A DNA stretch of 64,000 bases, from NCBI RefSeq assembly GCF_036373705.1, contig NC_089864.1, forward strand, positions 8,454,001-8,518,000. Direction: 5' to 3'. A program made the position numbers and the translations under genes. The notes beneath the pieces were generated by a model, which did not search any database, was not told the origin of the DNA, and worked only from the letters and a program-made list of their open reading frames with translations. Of this stretch, positions 15,301 through 28,300 are shown piece after piece. The number at the start of each line of letters is the position of its first letter. Within the stretch, counting starts at the first letter, position 1. The stretch comes from Amia ocellicauda. Lineage: Eukaryota > Chordata > Actinopteri > Amiiformes > Amiidae.

Positions 15301-18300
15301 GCATATTTACTCACAAGTTTAACCACAGCTTTTCTTTCCTGAGGGAAGTCCTGTTTCACCTTGTCCTTCTTCTGTTTCTTCTCCCTGGCCTTCCATGCTG
15401 CCTGGTACTGTGCCGGATTCACTCCTGTCTGCAGAGAGGAGGGGCAGGCACAATACATGGGTATCCATGTAACGTCCAGAGACAAAAACTGGTCAATAAC
15501 ATAATACAAGACTAATACAAATATACGCTACCGGTCAAAAGTTTTAGAACACCTCAATTTTTCAATTTTTAAGCAGTTTAATGTCTCAATGTACTCTGAA
15601 ATGAAAGCATAGAACAAATAAACAATTGGAGATAAAGAAATCATGGAATCAGTTTGTTTAACAAAATGTAAGCTGACAAACCCCTCTGGTACCCTTAAAA
15701 GGGCTTTTTAATCCCATGTGTACTCTTCACTGTCGTGCGGTTTGCCAAGTTTTTGGGATTCCATGAAAGCCGAGACTCATGCGAAGCTTTTTTTTATACC
15801 CCCCCTGCATTCTGAAATGGGGGTTGGGGGGATACAAGTAAGGAATACAAAATCTCAGACAATATTGGCAATAATTACATATTCTGGAACCAGACTGTCT
15901 ACTGATCAAAACACAACCGTCCACGTTTTAGTAGAAGCAACACACACCTCAAACTGTCAAGATGGAAAACTGTTTACAGTGACTAATACACAACGATTTT
16001 ACATAATTGGATCTGAACTTCTCTGTGTTTGATAGAACATAAAATAATATATACTGGATTAATCAGTTCTGAACAAAACAAGCGTATTTGCAAAGAAATC
16101 CGATCGAAACGGAGAGATCTGTGACCGTCTGAATGAGACCCCCCCGCCGGAGCAGACAGCGTGTTTACCCCCCGGGCTCTGAATGACGGTGGGCAACAGA
16201 AACTGTAAATTGGATGTGTTTGAGAATGAAACATGCCGATAGCGAAGAGAATAAGCTTTCAAACGATGTGTGCATTGTAGGAATACAGTGTCACTTCTAT
16301 GCACAGGAGCTGAGCGTAACACTGTCAAATAATGCTTAAGAGGGTGTAGCAACAGTGTATAACTCTGAAATGTACATTATTTTTCAGTTTTTGGTAACCT
16401 AAACTTTTAACCTCTGGCAGCTGACCACTTATCTTTGTACCATTTCAGGTTTTTCGCAGCACTTGAACTGCTTACATTTCAATAAAAACTGGAAAAATTG
16501 GGCTGTTCTAAAACTTTTGACCAGTAGTGTAGACTGTATTATGACTGTAAAACCCACTGTGCTGTCCCGCTGTTACACAAACCCCCCAGACACGCAGACA
16601 CTCTTACCTTCTCTTTCAGAGCACTGACGTAAAGGTCACTGTTGGCGAAGTATATGGAGCTGTTGGACAGGAATATTTTAATCCCCACAGATTCGACCGC
16701 CTGCAACAGAAACAATAAAGATGTCACACAAAGGAAGGAAAAGCAACAAGGCTTAACGGAATAATTGTGGAGGGGGACAAAAACATCCTTGCAGCTGGTA
16801 TGATACTGAAGATACTTAAAAATATATATTTCAGTTATATCCATGAGTCAATACAACTAAACACTGGTCTACACAAAGACGGTCTCTGTAGCAAAATGCA
16901 TCGATCCAACTACCTGAAACACATTGAAAATACACAAAAGACAAAATACACCACAGAGAAGACAGACAAGAGACTTTACCTCCTCGTACTCTTCAATGTC
17001 ACAGTACATCTCCGTGTCTGGGATCTGCCCGAGGATGGCATGCTTTGGGCTGTGGAGTACAATGGTTTGTAAATCCATGGAAATTAAGGGAAATTTGTGA
17101 TTTGAAATAACAGAAGGGCTTAAAAACTCAAGTCAGATTTTGCGTACCTCTGGGTTCTGTAGATGACAGTGAGGATGGCAAACCCAACGGCCACCAGCAG
17201 TCCATAGTCGAGGCCCAACAGAACAGATGCAATGAAAGCCACCGCCCAGATTGCCTGGAGGAGTTTTAGAAAATTACTAGTTTCTAGTGTTTAGGGGGAA
17301 GCCACAAGTAACAGCCATGATTCTGCAGTGAAAGAACCCAATGTATGACGTAATGACCTCACAGAGAGAAAGATCACGGTGACTGACGAGGTCGCTGAGC
17401 TGCATGTTTCCACACTTCCTGTAGGCTATTTAAAACGCCACACACATTGCACAATCAATGGACAAGGCAAGTTACTCCAGAGTTTAATGACATCACGAGA
17501 CATCACGAGTGAAAAGATAAGTGCCATTGCAAACAGTGCTGGATTCCTACCCTGGTTCTCTGAATAACCCGTCTGCTGCAGAGCCAGAGCCGAGACGGTC
17601 TAGTATTAGATTTCCAAGACAAAACTTGCAACGCTCAGAAACGTTCATACAGTCTGTGCCGTGGTCTTACAGTAGCTTATGACAGCTCGTGGATTATAGC
17701 ACAGATGAATAAAGAATTTACTTTGTATGGAACCACTTTTGATTATAAACTCACAAGTTCAATCTTGCTGGTCCTCCAGAGAGAAGGGATGTCTCTGAAC
17801 TGCTTAAACATCCCCATCAGGTTCACCATTACAATGGCAGCCAGCGTGGTCTGAAAAGAGAAACCACAGAACAGAGATCAGAGGCAGACGGCCTGTTTGT
17901 TCACTTGGGGCTGACAGTGGCACTGGGACTCAGGAACCAGAGGGGAAGATTCACTGCTTCCCTTATTACTCACTAGCAAGGATTAGTCAGTATTAGTTTT
18001 ATATTAAAATAAATAATTGAAGAAACCTAGCTGAAGGCTAATGCAGTCTGCCGAGGGGCTTGTGAAATCACCGGGTCATTAGGGAAATAGCACTTCATTT
18101 TAATGCAAACAAATGTTCCGGGTGAGGCCGAAGAAACCGGGAAGACAGGATGACACTCTGCACTTCCTGGAAAGCGGGGGAGGCGGGGTCTGAGTTCCGT
18201 GATAAGGCAGCGGTCTTCTGTCTTACCTGAGGTAGGGGCTGAAAGACGAAGCCCACCGCCACAACCACGAGGAGCACCACCAGGGAGGACAACAGTCCCG

Positions 18301-21300
18301 CGATCTGCGAACAGGACGACAGCCCGGGTCAACACAGACCAGGAGACGCGTCTGCCTGCCCCCTTTCCCAACGCAGGCAAGGGTTCACCTCTTATCTTAA
18401 TGGGTTTACGACAGCGATAAGGCTATCCTAATTAAACAAAGCATTTAACGGTCAGAGATACAAACTTCAGCTCAGCTTCCGGAGAGAAAAGACATGACTG
18501 TGCATCTGAAATGAAGGCTTGTCAGCGTGACGATACAGTCAGAGATTTATAATGTGTACATATATTTACCGAATGCCTGATGAGGAACCTTTGGAACCTA
18601 TTATAAGGACTTCCCTTTTATCACACTGAGAGGGAAATAATCCACACTCCATCACAATCCTTCTACAAATATTTTCCATAAGGCAGTGTTTTCCACACCT
18701 GTCTGGCCCCAATAAACCAACCCCCGCCAGTCCAGGGTTTGAAAGAACCAGCAACTCGATTATGCACCTTAAGATCAACGTGAATTTACAGCACCGACCT
18801 GAGTCATTCCCCCCGTGCTCTCCTGGACCAGGCTGCGAGACATGGAGCACGTGACTGAGAACGTCTGGAAAAAGGACCCTGTGAAATTACACACCCCCAA
18901 CGCGATGAGCTCCTGAAAGACAATAAAAACATTCAGGAAAGATGAATCGCAAACAAACTCTGCAGGACAAGTGGTTTTGAAAAAGCAAAACGGAGTGGGT
19001 TTTGAATTCCACTCAAAAGCGCGACCCGAGGGAAAGGTCTGTGCCAGATGCTACCTGGTTGCCGTTGACAGTGTAGCCGTGCTTCAGGGCAAAGATTTTG
19101 GCCATGGACACAGCCATCGAAAAGCCCACCACCGCGATAGCAATGGAATCCGGGATCAAATTCTTAATCATCGAGAAATCCGGAGCGACTGGTGGGAGGA
19201 GCCTGTGAGGACAGGAGAAAACAGCAGGCGTTTCTGGTCGGCCATCAGAGCTGGGACACGCAGTGCACTTGCACTTCTCAAGGGCTTCCACCTAAGCTCC
19301 TCGGGAAATTAATTATTCACTTCTCAGATCCACTTAAACCCCATTTCCACGGCTAATGCACACAGGGATGATTTAAAAGGTACCTATAAAACTTTCTGGA
19401 TTGTGGCAGTTGAGGCCTGTATTTGAAGAACATTAGTCTGCACGTCATGTCTACAGTTACAATCAGGGTTGGGGGTCGATTCCCTTTTTCAGACCCATTA
19501 CATTTCCAATTCTTTTTTGCCATTGGAATCAGAACAGAATTGAAAAAGGAATCAGAACGGAACCGGAATGGAAAAACTGGAATGGACTCCAACCCTGGTT
19601 ACAATTCGGTCAGCAGTGTCCATCAGAGCCACATGTGTCCCATCTTACCCTGTTGGGATTTTCCCAACGATCTCCACCTCATACTTCTCATGGAGCTGCA
19701 TTCCGTACGAGGCGCCCGTCGTAATGATTACCTGTCCACAGGAAAGACGGTGAAAAGTGCGACAGTTAATGGCAAACTATATGCATCAAAACAACAACAA
19801 AACAAATCGCCCATCTATCACGATGAATAACCTCCTCACCACAATGATCTCCACAGGGATTGGTACGGGCAGCTTCTTCTTAAACCGGTCATTGATCTCC
19901 TTTATCCCGAACAAGACGACGACACAGAACAGCCCCACCAGAAGAGTGGCGACGTTGGTTGTGGCGATATTCTTACACACCTCGATTAAACTCTGCCGAG
20001 CGAAGAAAAGTGACACACAAAAGAAGACTGTTACAGCACCGCTCTACCTGCCGAGTGAAGCAGAGGATTTGAGACATGCTGGGGGTGGAAGATGCTCACG
20101 TATATTGCAGAGAGAAACCCGCTGTACCGCAAAGTCCTGACCCCCAGGAGGTACTTGAGCTGCGAGATGAAGACGTGAACGGCAGCCGCAGTGGTGAAGC
20201 CGCGCACCAGGGGCTCCGTGAGGTAGATGGCTACGAAGCCGAACCGCAGGAGGCCGAAGCAGAACTGCAAACGCACAGGGAGATATTCAAACTCTCAAAC
20301 ATCGGCAGCCGCACAACTCCTTCACAGATCAGTTCTGAAACTGAACCAAACCAAGAAACACTGCCACCCAGTTTTGTTTAACTGCTAAAATATTCAGAAA
20401 AATCACTGTGCCCTTTTACACGTCACACAATCTGGTGAAAATTAAAATTAAACTTAGCCATTCAAGGGAATCACAGTGTGGGACCTGGGAGATGGGTCTG
20501 ATGCCAACAGCTCACCTGTATGATGCCCACTAGAAAGGTGAGCGCCACTGCCACCTGTACCCTCCGTGCGTCGCGGGCATCGGTGTCGAAGATCACGGAG
20601 GAGTTGCTCCCGTTGGTAGCTGCGATCTCAAAGGCGGAGTCCGGAGCCTCCCGCACCACCACCCCGCCAATCATCAGGCTGATCACGGCGAATGTACCTG
20701 CGAGAGCCAACGCCAGCCTTCACACACTAGCACCGCACAGGAGCGCATGGCAGCACGATCCCTCCACTGCCCAGCTGGACAAAATGCATCATCTGAACAC
20801 GCCTGTATTTGTATATATTGAGGTAACAACCCTTAAATGATCAAGATCATAAATAGGGGCCTATATTGTTTCTTAATGCATATAATTTGTTTTATTTTCC
20901 TATAGAAAAGGGAGAATGTGCAATTCTTGTCAAAGGGATTCCATTTTGACCACAAATCTAAATGTTAACCGCATCACCGGGCTGCAATATGCGTCCTACT
21001 GAGAGAGTTTACTGAGCAGGCTTTATTATGAAAGGACTGGTGCAGCAAATCCCTGCCAAGCTGTGTGGCTGTTTTTATGATCTCCCCTGGCCTGCCAAAG
21101 AAAAGTTGGCACACAGGAGCTCTGGTCAGGTTAGATCACCCCCCCCAGGTGCAACGGCTTATAAACGATACTAGCCGAGCACCGTTGAGTAGCAGATACA
21201 CGTCAATTCATTATTTTATGCGTTTACTGTTCCCTAGCACTTAGGAATGAGCTCCTGTAGCAGTCGTACGAGGAGTGCAAACATGGCCAGGAGCACCAGG

Positions 21301-24300
21301 AAACAAACAATGGAAAATTCCTCAGGGTGGAAACAGAGCCAGAAATGCAGACACTGTATGCACTGCCTTCACAGGACTGGTGCTGAATCACGGTCCAGCA
21401 CTAATACAGAGACGGAAGAATGACTGTGACTTGCATGACAGGAAATAGTTGTGTGTGACTACTATACAAGCTTGTAAATGAAAGGCAAAGATCTACAAGA
21501 TCAAGTGCATCTTAGATTAAAAAAAGTATACAATATGGTCATATCATTTTAAACCTACTTACTCTTTACTTTACACAATTGTTCTTTCAACATCATGTAC
21601 AGAGATCGGACTGTGCAATGCATCACTTGATAAGTTAATTGTAACGAATAATTTTGGTTGTGCAACTGGGCGTGTCCAAGTTAGCAGTGCAACTCGGATC
21701 CCAGCCTGCAGTAGTGCGGAGGAAGCAGGCCGGCCTTATCGACACGCTCAATAGGAGCTGTGACTGTCAGGCTACCGAGTGCATGTAAGTGAAGAAGGGC
21801 TCACCTATAGAGATGTGTCTTGAGGTCCCAAAGAAGGTGTACAGCAGCACGGGATAAAACGAAGAATAGAGGCCGTACACTGGGGGTACAGCTGCCAGCA
21901 TTGCGTACGCCAAGCCTGTAAGAGAATCACAAAAATTACATTAGTTCATATAAAGGGGGTCCAGGATATATGTCTGCGACTGTAAAGAGAAAGATGTAAA
22001 GACAAAAATGTAATACGGAGATAAAGTGCAGCTATTTGGAATGAATTGTGAAATTATGAAATTACAAATTTGTTTAGCTTTATTATAAACTTCATCACAA
22101 TGAGATTGTCAATTTTTAATACTCCCGATTATCGTTTTAAGTCTCGCCAATAGAAATAGATGTTAAAACAATCAAAACAAAGTTTGTTGCTTGGAAGTGT
22201 GTTGACCTTCCTACTAGTGAAACACACAAGATTAGGAACCACAGGATCTCTTTGTTATTTTCCCGTGATTACACATCAGTAAATTCCAATACTCTTATCA
22301 ATATTTATTATTTATTTCTTAGCAGACACCCTTGTGAGGTCAGTTTGACGCCAAGTATCTGCTTCACTATGGAGAAGTCTAATTTTTGCACATGCTGTAG
22401 ATGGTAGAGTTCCTTATGTTGAAACCCTTTACACTTCGAACTATTGAGCAATTTCAAATCAATATGAGAAATGCACAATTTCTCTTCAACACAGCAGATC
22501 AAAAGCAATGCTGCAATATCGGTTTACAACACACCAAAAAGAGCTATTGAAAATACTAGCCTACAATGAGCAGCATCACAGCACTAATACAAGGGGGCTT
22601 CAGAAAGCAGTAATTAAAAACAGCATGGTCTTCTCTGGGAAGGGAAGTGTATTCATGCAATGCATTTTAATAAACATCCTAGCAAGGACGTCAAACAACA
22701 AAATGCTCTAGTTTACATCCGTTTCCCACACCAACATCATAGTTAGCCAGCTACTAGCTTTTTAAAGCCTTATACAACTGCATTAGGTAAAATAAGATCT
22801 CTGCTAATGTACTTGTGTGTGCAAACCTATCCTTTCACCTGATGATTTGTTTTTACTCGGATCACTTCAGACATAGTGATGGAGGGGTGTGTGTGTGATT
22901 GAAATGAAAGTCCAGGAACGTCCACACACATTACGGTATTATACAAAGGCCTTAACATAGCATCAATATTTATTTTTATTGCAAAGACTGTGTATAGTGT
23001 TCAGAATTAATTATATACTGTGGGAACTTATATTTTGATTTAATTGATAGTTTTATTTCCCTTATCCAACCTTGCATCTCTTCCACTCACCTTGAGGTAG
23101 CTGCATCACTCCAGTACTCAGACCGGAGACGATATCGCCAAACAAGTACTCTTTCACTGGGTAAGAGGGCAGCCATGTCAGAATAGGTAGGAAGCTGAAG
23201 ACAATGGATTTTGCTTTCTTGGAAGAGCAACTAGAAAACCAAAAAGGATGCAAATTTTAATTCAATGTTAATTCAATGCTCATAATGCCTAGCCAGCCAA
23301 ACTCCCCCTCTCTCTCCCACTTAAACTATGAGGGTAAGCAACCATGCATGTACTGCCAAAAAAACTAAAATAAATATTATGCAGCACAACACAATACCTG
23401 TGGTTCTTACAGAGGTTATATACTACACAGTGAGGTGTCATTTAGAACTAGATTGAGAAGATATTGTATCATTAATAATTGTCTCCCATGTCAAAACACC
23501 CACCCTCCGTTAGACAAGGAGAGACAAAGTGAATGTTATCAGATATTAACACATTGGTTACCTGATAACACTGAACTGGTTATACAGATGGTGGCATAAC
23601 TAATTGCTCAATGACAAGCTACCTTTTAGAAAATGTAACTTGTAGATTACAGTTGACTACTATTGCACAATTGCACCACGGTTTTATATCTCACACTTGG
23701 TGGATTGTGTTACTGGTAACAAAATAACTAATAGGAAAACAGAAGCGCTAGTATACTGTACTTCCTCTCTGAAATTAAAAATAACCTCTTAAATGAAAAG
23801 AGACAGTTCTGATTTCTCAGCGGCGTCCCAACATTTTCATTTTTATTTTGAAGAAACCTAGGCCTCTTCACGGAGGTCCTCCGAACAGCAAGAATGAAGA
23901 TGTCTACATTTAATCCGAGGTTTAGGGTGGTGTGGGGTCCTCTCTTAATAATAGGATAGAGGTGAATTCAAGAGCTGTTTATGTTACTGTATGAGTACCT
24001 CCTCCCTTGTTGCTAATCTGGCAGACTGTGTGGTAAATAATAACAAAGACGTCCTGTGCTTCTAGATACCCGTGTCCCTTAAGTCTTAATGAGATAAGTC
24101 ACATATAATGTTACAAAAACATGTAAAGTGTGTAGATTGTGTGACTTTAGAAGTGATCTGGTTGTAGATAGCGGTTTTAAGGAATTTATAAATCCAAAGC
24201 AAGTCCACTGCAAGGAGAGGAAGCACAGGATAAAATCATACAATCTTCCCAAGCACAAGCACCCAAGAATGCAAAGCATGTTCCTTCAGGTTCATTAGAG

Positions 24301-24545
24301 GAACTCCAATCAAAAGCCATTGTGTTTTAAAACCTGCATTTCCAGTGCGGACTAGTGCGGTTATTGGTGTAAAGAAGCTCGAAGACTTACCGAACGTGCT
24401 CCGTCAGTGTACTGCAAATACTCTTAGGTATTTTGTCCTTCCTGTGCAGCAGGTGTGTCTCGATGTACCCCTCATTGTACACGGGCCGCTCCACATGGTA
24501 CATTAATGTCGCAGAAGGGTCCCCGTTGGCAGTTACATGTTCCAT
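12333..24545 (-). CDS. slc26a5: slc26a5 (prestin), SLC26 anion transporter with STAS domain, 18 coding exons
   Basis: Exons in transcript order: 24545-24391, 23230-23091, 21915-21805, 20697-20516, 20264-20100, 19992-19840, 19731-19649, 19202-19055, 18912-18799, 18304-18227, 17850-17755, 17254-17148, 17049-16980, 16700-16608, 15428-15315, 13741-13529, 13094-13040, 12502-12333. Total 2247 nt, 748 aa (human prestin 744). The transmembrane domain spans about residues 70-505 and holds the SLC26 signature ([20 protein letters not shown]) and [16 protein letters not shown]. The anion-site segment CSMSRS is at 401-406 (R405 equals human R399). A STAS domain (about 511-715) has a lysine-rich variable loop and [10 protein letters not shown]. 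The N-terminus [11 protein letters not shown] matches prestin rather than SLC26A6, and the neighbour psmc2 agrees. Fish prestin works as an electrogenic anion exchanger, whereas mammalian prestin is the outer-hair-cell motor. The C-tail after VHDAVL is divergent. Confidence 0.93.
15526..16529. mobile_element. non-coding Tc1-type element with terminal inverted repeats in slc26a5 intron
   Basis: The left end (15526 on, after TA at 15524-15525) starts CGCTACCGGTCAAAAGTTTT. The right end, read in reverse complement from 16529, starts CACTACTGGTCAAAAGTTTT, and TA follows at 16530-16531. The termini match at about 25 of 28 positions. The 1004-bp interior has no transposase motif (no WSDES, QDNAP or NPIE), so it is a decayed or non-autonomous copy. 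It sits between slc26a5 exons 15428-15315 and 16700-16608. Confidence 0.75.
19464..19597. mobile_element. hAT-type MITE with perfect 8-bp target duplication
   Basis: A 134-bp element begins CAGGGTTGGGGGTCGATTCC and ends GGAATGGACTCCAACCCTG, so its ends are imperfect inverted repeats. It is flanked on both sides by GTTACAAT (19456-19463 and 19598-19605), an 8-bp duplication typical of hAT transposases. The interior is itself partly self-complementary (GGAATCAGAAC / CAATTC motifs). It lies in the slc26a5 intron between exons 19202-19055 and 19731-19649 and carries no gene. Confidence 0.8.
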
Positions 24546-27500
24546 AACAACAGTGTGCAGTGCATGTCAATGAAGTGCACCACGCAGGCACAGCCAATGG
24601 GAACAGGCCGCTCTCTCTCGCTCTGTATAATTGACACAAGCACACAAGAACGAGGTGAAAAAAGGCTTTGATTGCATTCCGGGGGGTCTGTGGGATAAAG
24701 TGCCATTTTAAAAAACGGAGATTAATGAAAGGCAAAATTTCCAGCAAAAACCACATTCAAGGTTAGGTTTATCTACATGTTTCAACACTTTTCTGTCTTC
24801 ATCAGGGCCTTTGTAAAGTTAATAAAGTTAGTCAGTAAGTATTTATGTGGATATAAATTATATTGTTATGGGATACCTAGTGTTTTTACCTTGATTGAAC
24901 TATTCGTATTTTAAGGGATCTAAAGTAGTGAGCAACCACACTCACCGGTCTCTCCTGTTCATTAAGTTGATTTTACCACTAGAGTGGGAGACATTTTCAT
25001 GAGATACAGATTTATCATCAGAGACAAATTAACTTTGTAGTAATCAAAATGTAGCCCACTATATAATGATGACTCCCGAGTAGAAACCGTAAAAAACAAA
25101 ACCAGTAAACTTCAGCACAGCTGTAACAAAAAATTAGTCTAGAGATAACTAAATTAATGATTCACTCATATAGGTGCCCATCTGCCTTGCAAAGTAATAA
25201 CTTAAAAGTATGGCATTTCAAAATAGTATCTATTGCTGCCTAATAAAATAGTTGGTTTCCTTCCTTTTTATGAACCTTTTTATGAACAGCCTGGCTCTTG
25301 AAGCCACCCCCTCTCACACACACACCCCCATTACATGATTAAGTGCACTGTGATTTGGATGTGATAAACGTATCACACACACCTAAGAGAACTTTGTTTA
25401 GTTAATCCACGTAAAACTCTTCAGAAACGTCCTAGGAAATCATGCCTTGGTTCCATTCCAGTCCTTAAATCTCATTCCTGTTTTAGATCTAGGCCACTCT
25501 GCACTTTCAGCATATTGTGGACAATGCTACAAATTAACTATTTGACGAATGGGAACCTCGATCATTCTTCTTCATTTCAGACAACCTTGGCGTCATCCTC
25601 TGATTATTATTACTGCATCTTAAAAACAACCGAACACTCAGATTTTGCCCTGTAATATATTACAATCATTTCTTATCAAGCCTCGGCATTTCACAGTGTG
25701 ATTTTCACTCGATTCCCTTCCCTATGTATTGATACAGAATTGACCAACAACGGGACTGATTGTTCCAATAATTCAGCGATTACATGCATTTTCTTTTTTC
25801 TTTTCAAGCGTTCATGCTATTCTACTCACAACAAACTTCAAGAAAACAGTGCAGACCTCCAGTGGGTTAATTAAATCAACTAACTTGGCTATAACAGTGG
25901 AGACAGACTGAGTGAATGAAGTAGGACTTAAATAAATGACTCCACTAGCAGTTCTAAACAATTCACATTCAATTCAAGAGTTATTCTTTCTGGTGGTCTT
26001 TATCTCAGTAGATTAGATAAATATCCACCAGCTTGTCAAAACAACTAATTTTACCATATGTAGATGCTCTAAAATATTATGGATTTTAATCTGTTAAAAA
26101 GACACCTTTTTCATATGTCGATAATCTAAGAAAATCTTGTTTTTACCATCTTTAAAAGTTTGTTCCTAATTTTTCAAACTGAATTATCTCCCTCTCCCTC
26201 TCTCCTCAATAGTATTTGCCTTCAACTTGTTGCCATAGCAAATGAGAGTTTATTGCCTCCTTCGTTAAGAGCTCCCAGGAACTGACCGCGCTAATCGCTC
26301 ATGAGTCAGACGCACACAGAATCCTAATGTAAAAGGGGTCTTCGCTGGGCCAAACTCAGCTGCTGCTCAGTACTGATACATACATCCTTCATGTGGCTGC
26401 TGCCAGAAATGGCTTGACTATGCGACACAGGATCTCCAATCTGTTTGTGTGTCTTAATCGTCGTCCGCTAGTCACAGGGTCTGGTTTCTCAAAGTTCAGC
26501 AGTGCAGTAGTTTGCCTAGTTGGCTCAAACTAAGCATGCTGACATTTATCGGCTCAGCGCCTTTCAATGGATTAAATGTGGCATTCTGCCTTGAGGATAA
26601 GCCCACTTTTTTTTCATATAGCCAATACATTTGATCTGTCAGGACAATTAACTTCCTTCTGCCCTGGAATAAGTCTCATTTCTTCTTACACTGAATTGTC
26701 TCTGAGACACCCTCATAGTTTTTGGGATGTGGAAACTTCCAATCTCCTCAGAGAAGGTTTCTTTTCCATGCACCATGTTGACCACAACTTTTCCCCTTTC
26801 TTTTCTAAATCTCCTCTGCAAGTCCACATCCCTAACAGAGCAACGGTTCTGTACGGAGGACGAAGGCAGCTCTCACTCATAACACTGCAAGCTCATCGGC
26901 CTCCACTAAGCCTGGGGGAAGCGAGCCAAGGAAGCCCAGGTCAAAACAATTACTTTTTAAAGGTCTTAAACGTATCTTCGCCACTAACATTAACATATCA
27001 GACTGCACCACTATAAAACAAACAGACCTCAAGTTCTCCTTTAAACCAACAGCACAACATGGTATGGCTTATAAACACCTTGTTGTGTATGAATACTAGA
27101 ACAGGGAAGCGACCAACAAAACAGGTTTTGGTGAAGATCTGAGATGAAGTCAGAGAGAAGCATGCTATAAGCGTGTCCGTGCGTCCCATCACACACCTGA
27201 ACACATAACGGCGAGAATAAATGACTGAGAAGCAATGGCTTACGTGTACAACAGGCTCCCCTGCTTCATAACAGTACTGCTTAAATGATCCATCATATCA
27301 ACAAGTGGTTGATGTTCAAAGCCATCCTTAAACCTTGCATCTCTTCACTGTTTCACACAGAAGCCACTTTAACCTTGCCTTCCTGCCACACATTAAATAG
27401 CCCCACTTTCTCAATGTGACTGGGTGTGTCTTACCTGTTACATATAAATGAAGCACTCATTATAGCTGTGTGCGATAAAGGGGTTTTCATTCATACTTCA

Positions 27501-28023
27501 AACACAGGTTTTACTAAAAACGTAATTGGGTTAACTTACTAAAACAGTAAAAGCAGTGGCGAGAAACATGAAGTAAATCACAGGATGCAATGACCCCGAG
27601 ACCCACAGGGAGTGGCACACGGGCAGGCACCCACCCAGCATGCCAGCCTCTTAAACCTACAGGGGCATGTTTTTATCATCTCAGATCATGAGGAGCAACG
27701 CAACACTTCAGCCAGGTACACAACACAACTTTCCTTAAACTTGCACGCAACATAATAAGGAAGCAGGGAAAGAAACCAGCACAGGACAGCTATATCTGGA
27801 CCACACGTACACAGTCAGCAAAACCACCCGTTTCAGCATCTCCTCGGCTCTCTGCTATACAGCACCCAGTGATCAAACGTGCTCTCCTCACCACCACAGC
27901 CTCTATAACCGCACATTTCGGTGAGGGGCAATCCGCTTTCTGGACTGGAGAAGTGTGTCTCTTTCGTCCTTATTTCCGTGTGACAAAGATTAACAGAGAA
28001 AAACACATGGTTTTCTTACTCAC
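24546..28023 (-). other. slc26a5 5'UTR and long first intron
   Basis: No coding exon is seen. A plausible acceptor for the start-codon exon is TATACAG ending at 24623 (minus strand), which would leave a 77-nt 5'UTR portion (24546-24622). The rest, to the candidate donor GTGAGT at 28023-28018, would be intron of about 3.4 kb. ORFs inside (for example 26576-27016, 146 codons) have no recognisable homology. Exon borders here are inference. Confidence 0.45.
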
Positions 28024-28300
28024 CCTATCCAGTCGCTAGGAGTTTACAGCTGGGAGATCATTAAATGTAGCGCACGGCGGGTGTCTGGTTACAGTTTAAC
28101 ACAGAAATGGCCTTGAGCGGCTACTCAAGATCAGTTTTATCACTACTCGGTAGACACGGGGATTGCATCAAATCGCGTCACGCCCGCGGGGCATCATGGG
28201 AATTGTATTTCTAACGCGGGTTCCCATTCGGCATCACTGGCCTACAAGAGAACTACAAGTCCCAGACTATAAGGGCCGGCGTGGGTAGGAGCTCCTGCAG
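28024..28300 (-). promoter_or_regulatory. probable slc26a5 promoter and non-coding exon 1
   Basis: A consensus donor GTGAGTAAG (minus, 28023 down) marks the probable end of a non-coding first exon starting near 28.1-28.2 kb. The region is CpG-richer than its surroundings (CGCGTCACGCCCGCGGGG around 28174-28191). Two motifs resemble the ZNF143/GFY site ACTACAAnTCCCAGnATGC: TACAATTCCCATGATGC on the minus strand (28207-28191) and ACTACAAGTCCCAGA on the plus strand (28252-28266). The opposite orientation suggests a bidirectional promoter. Assignment to slc26a5 rests on position and on the donor. Confidence 0.5.

Noticed and set aside
22308-22400. Possible dispersed fish repeat (TTTATTTCTTAGCAGACACC)
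   Set aside because: It recalls a common fish repeat fragment but is too short and lacks clear borders.
26576-27016. 146-codon ORF in slc26a5 intron 1
   Set aside because: No recognisable domain, no splice or promoter context; length is within chance for AT-balanced intron sequence.
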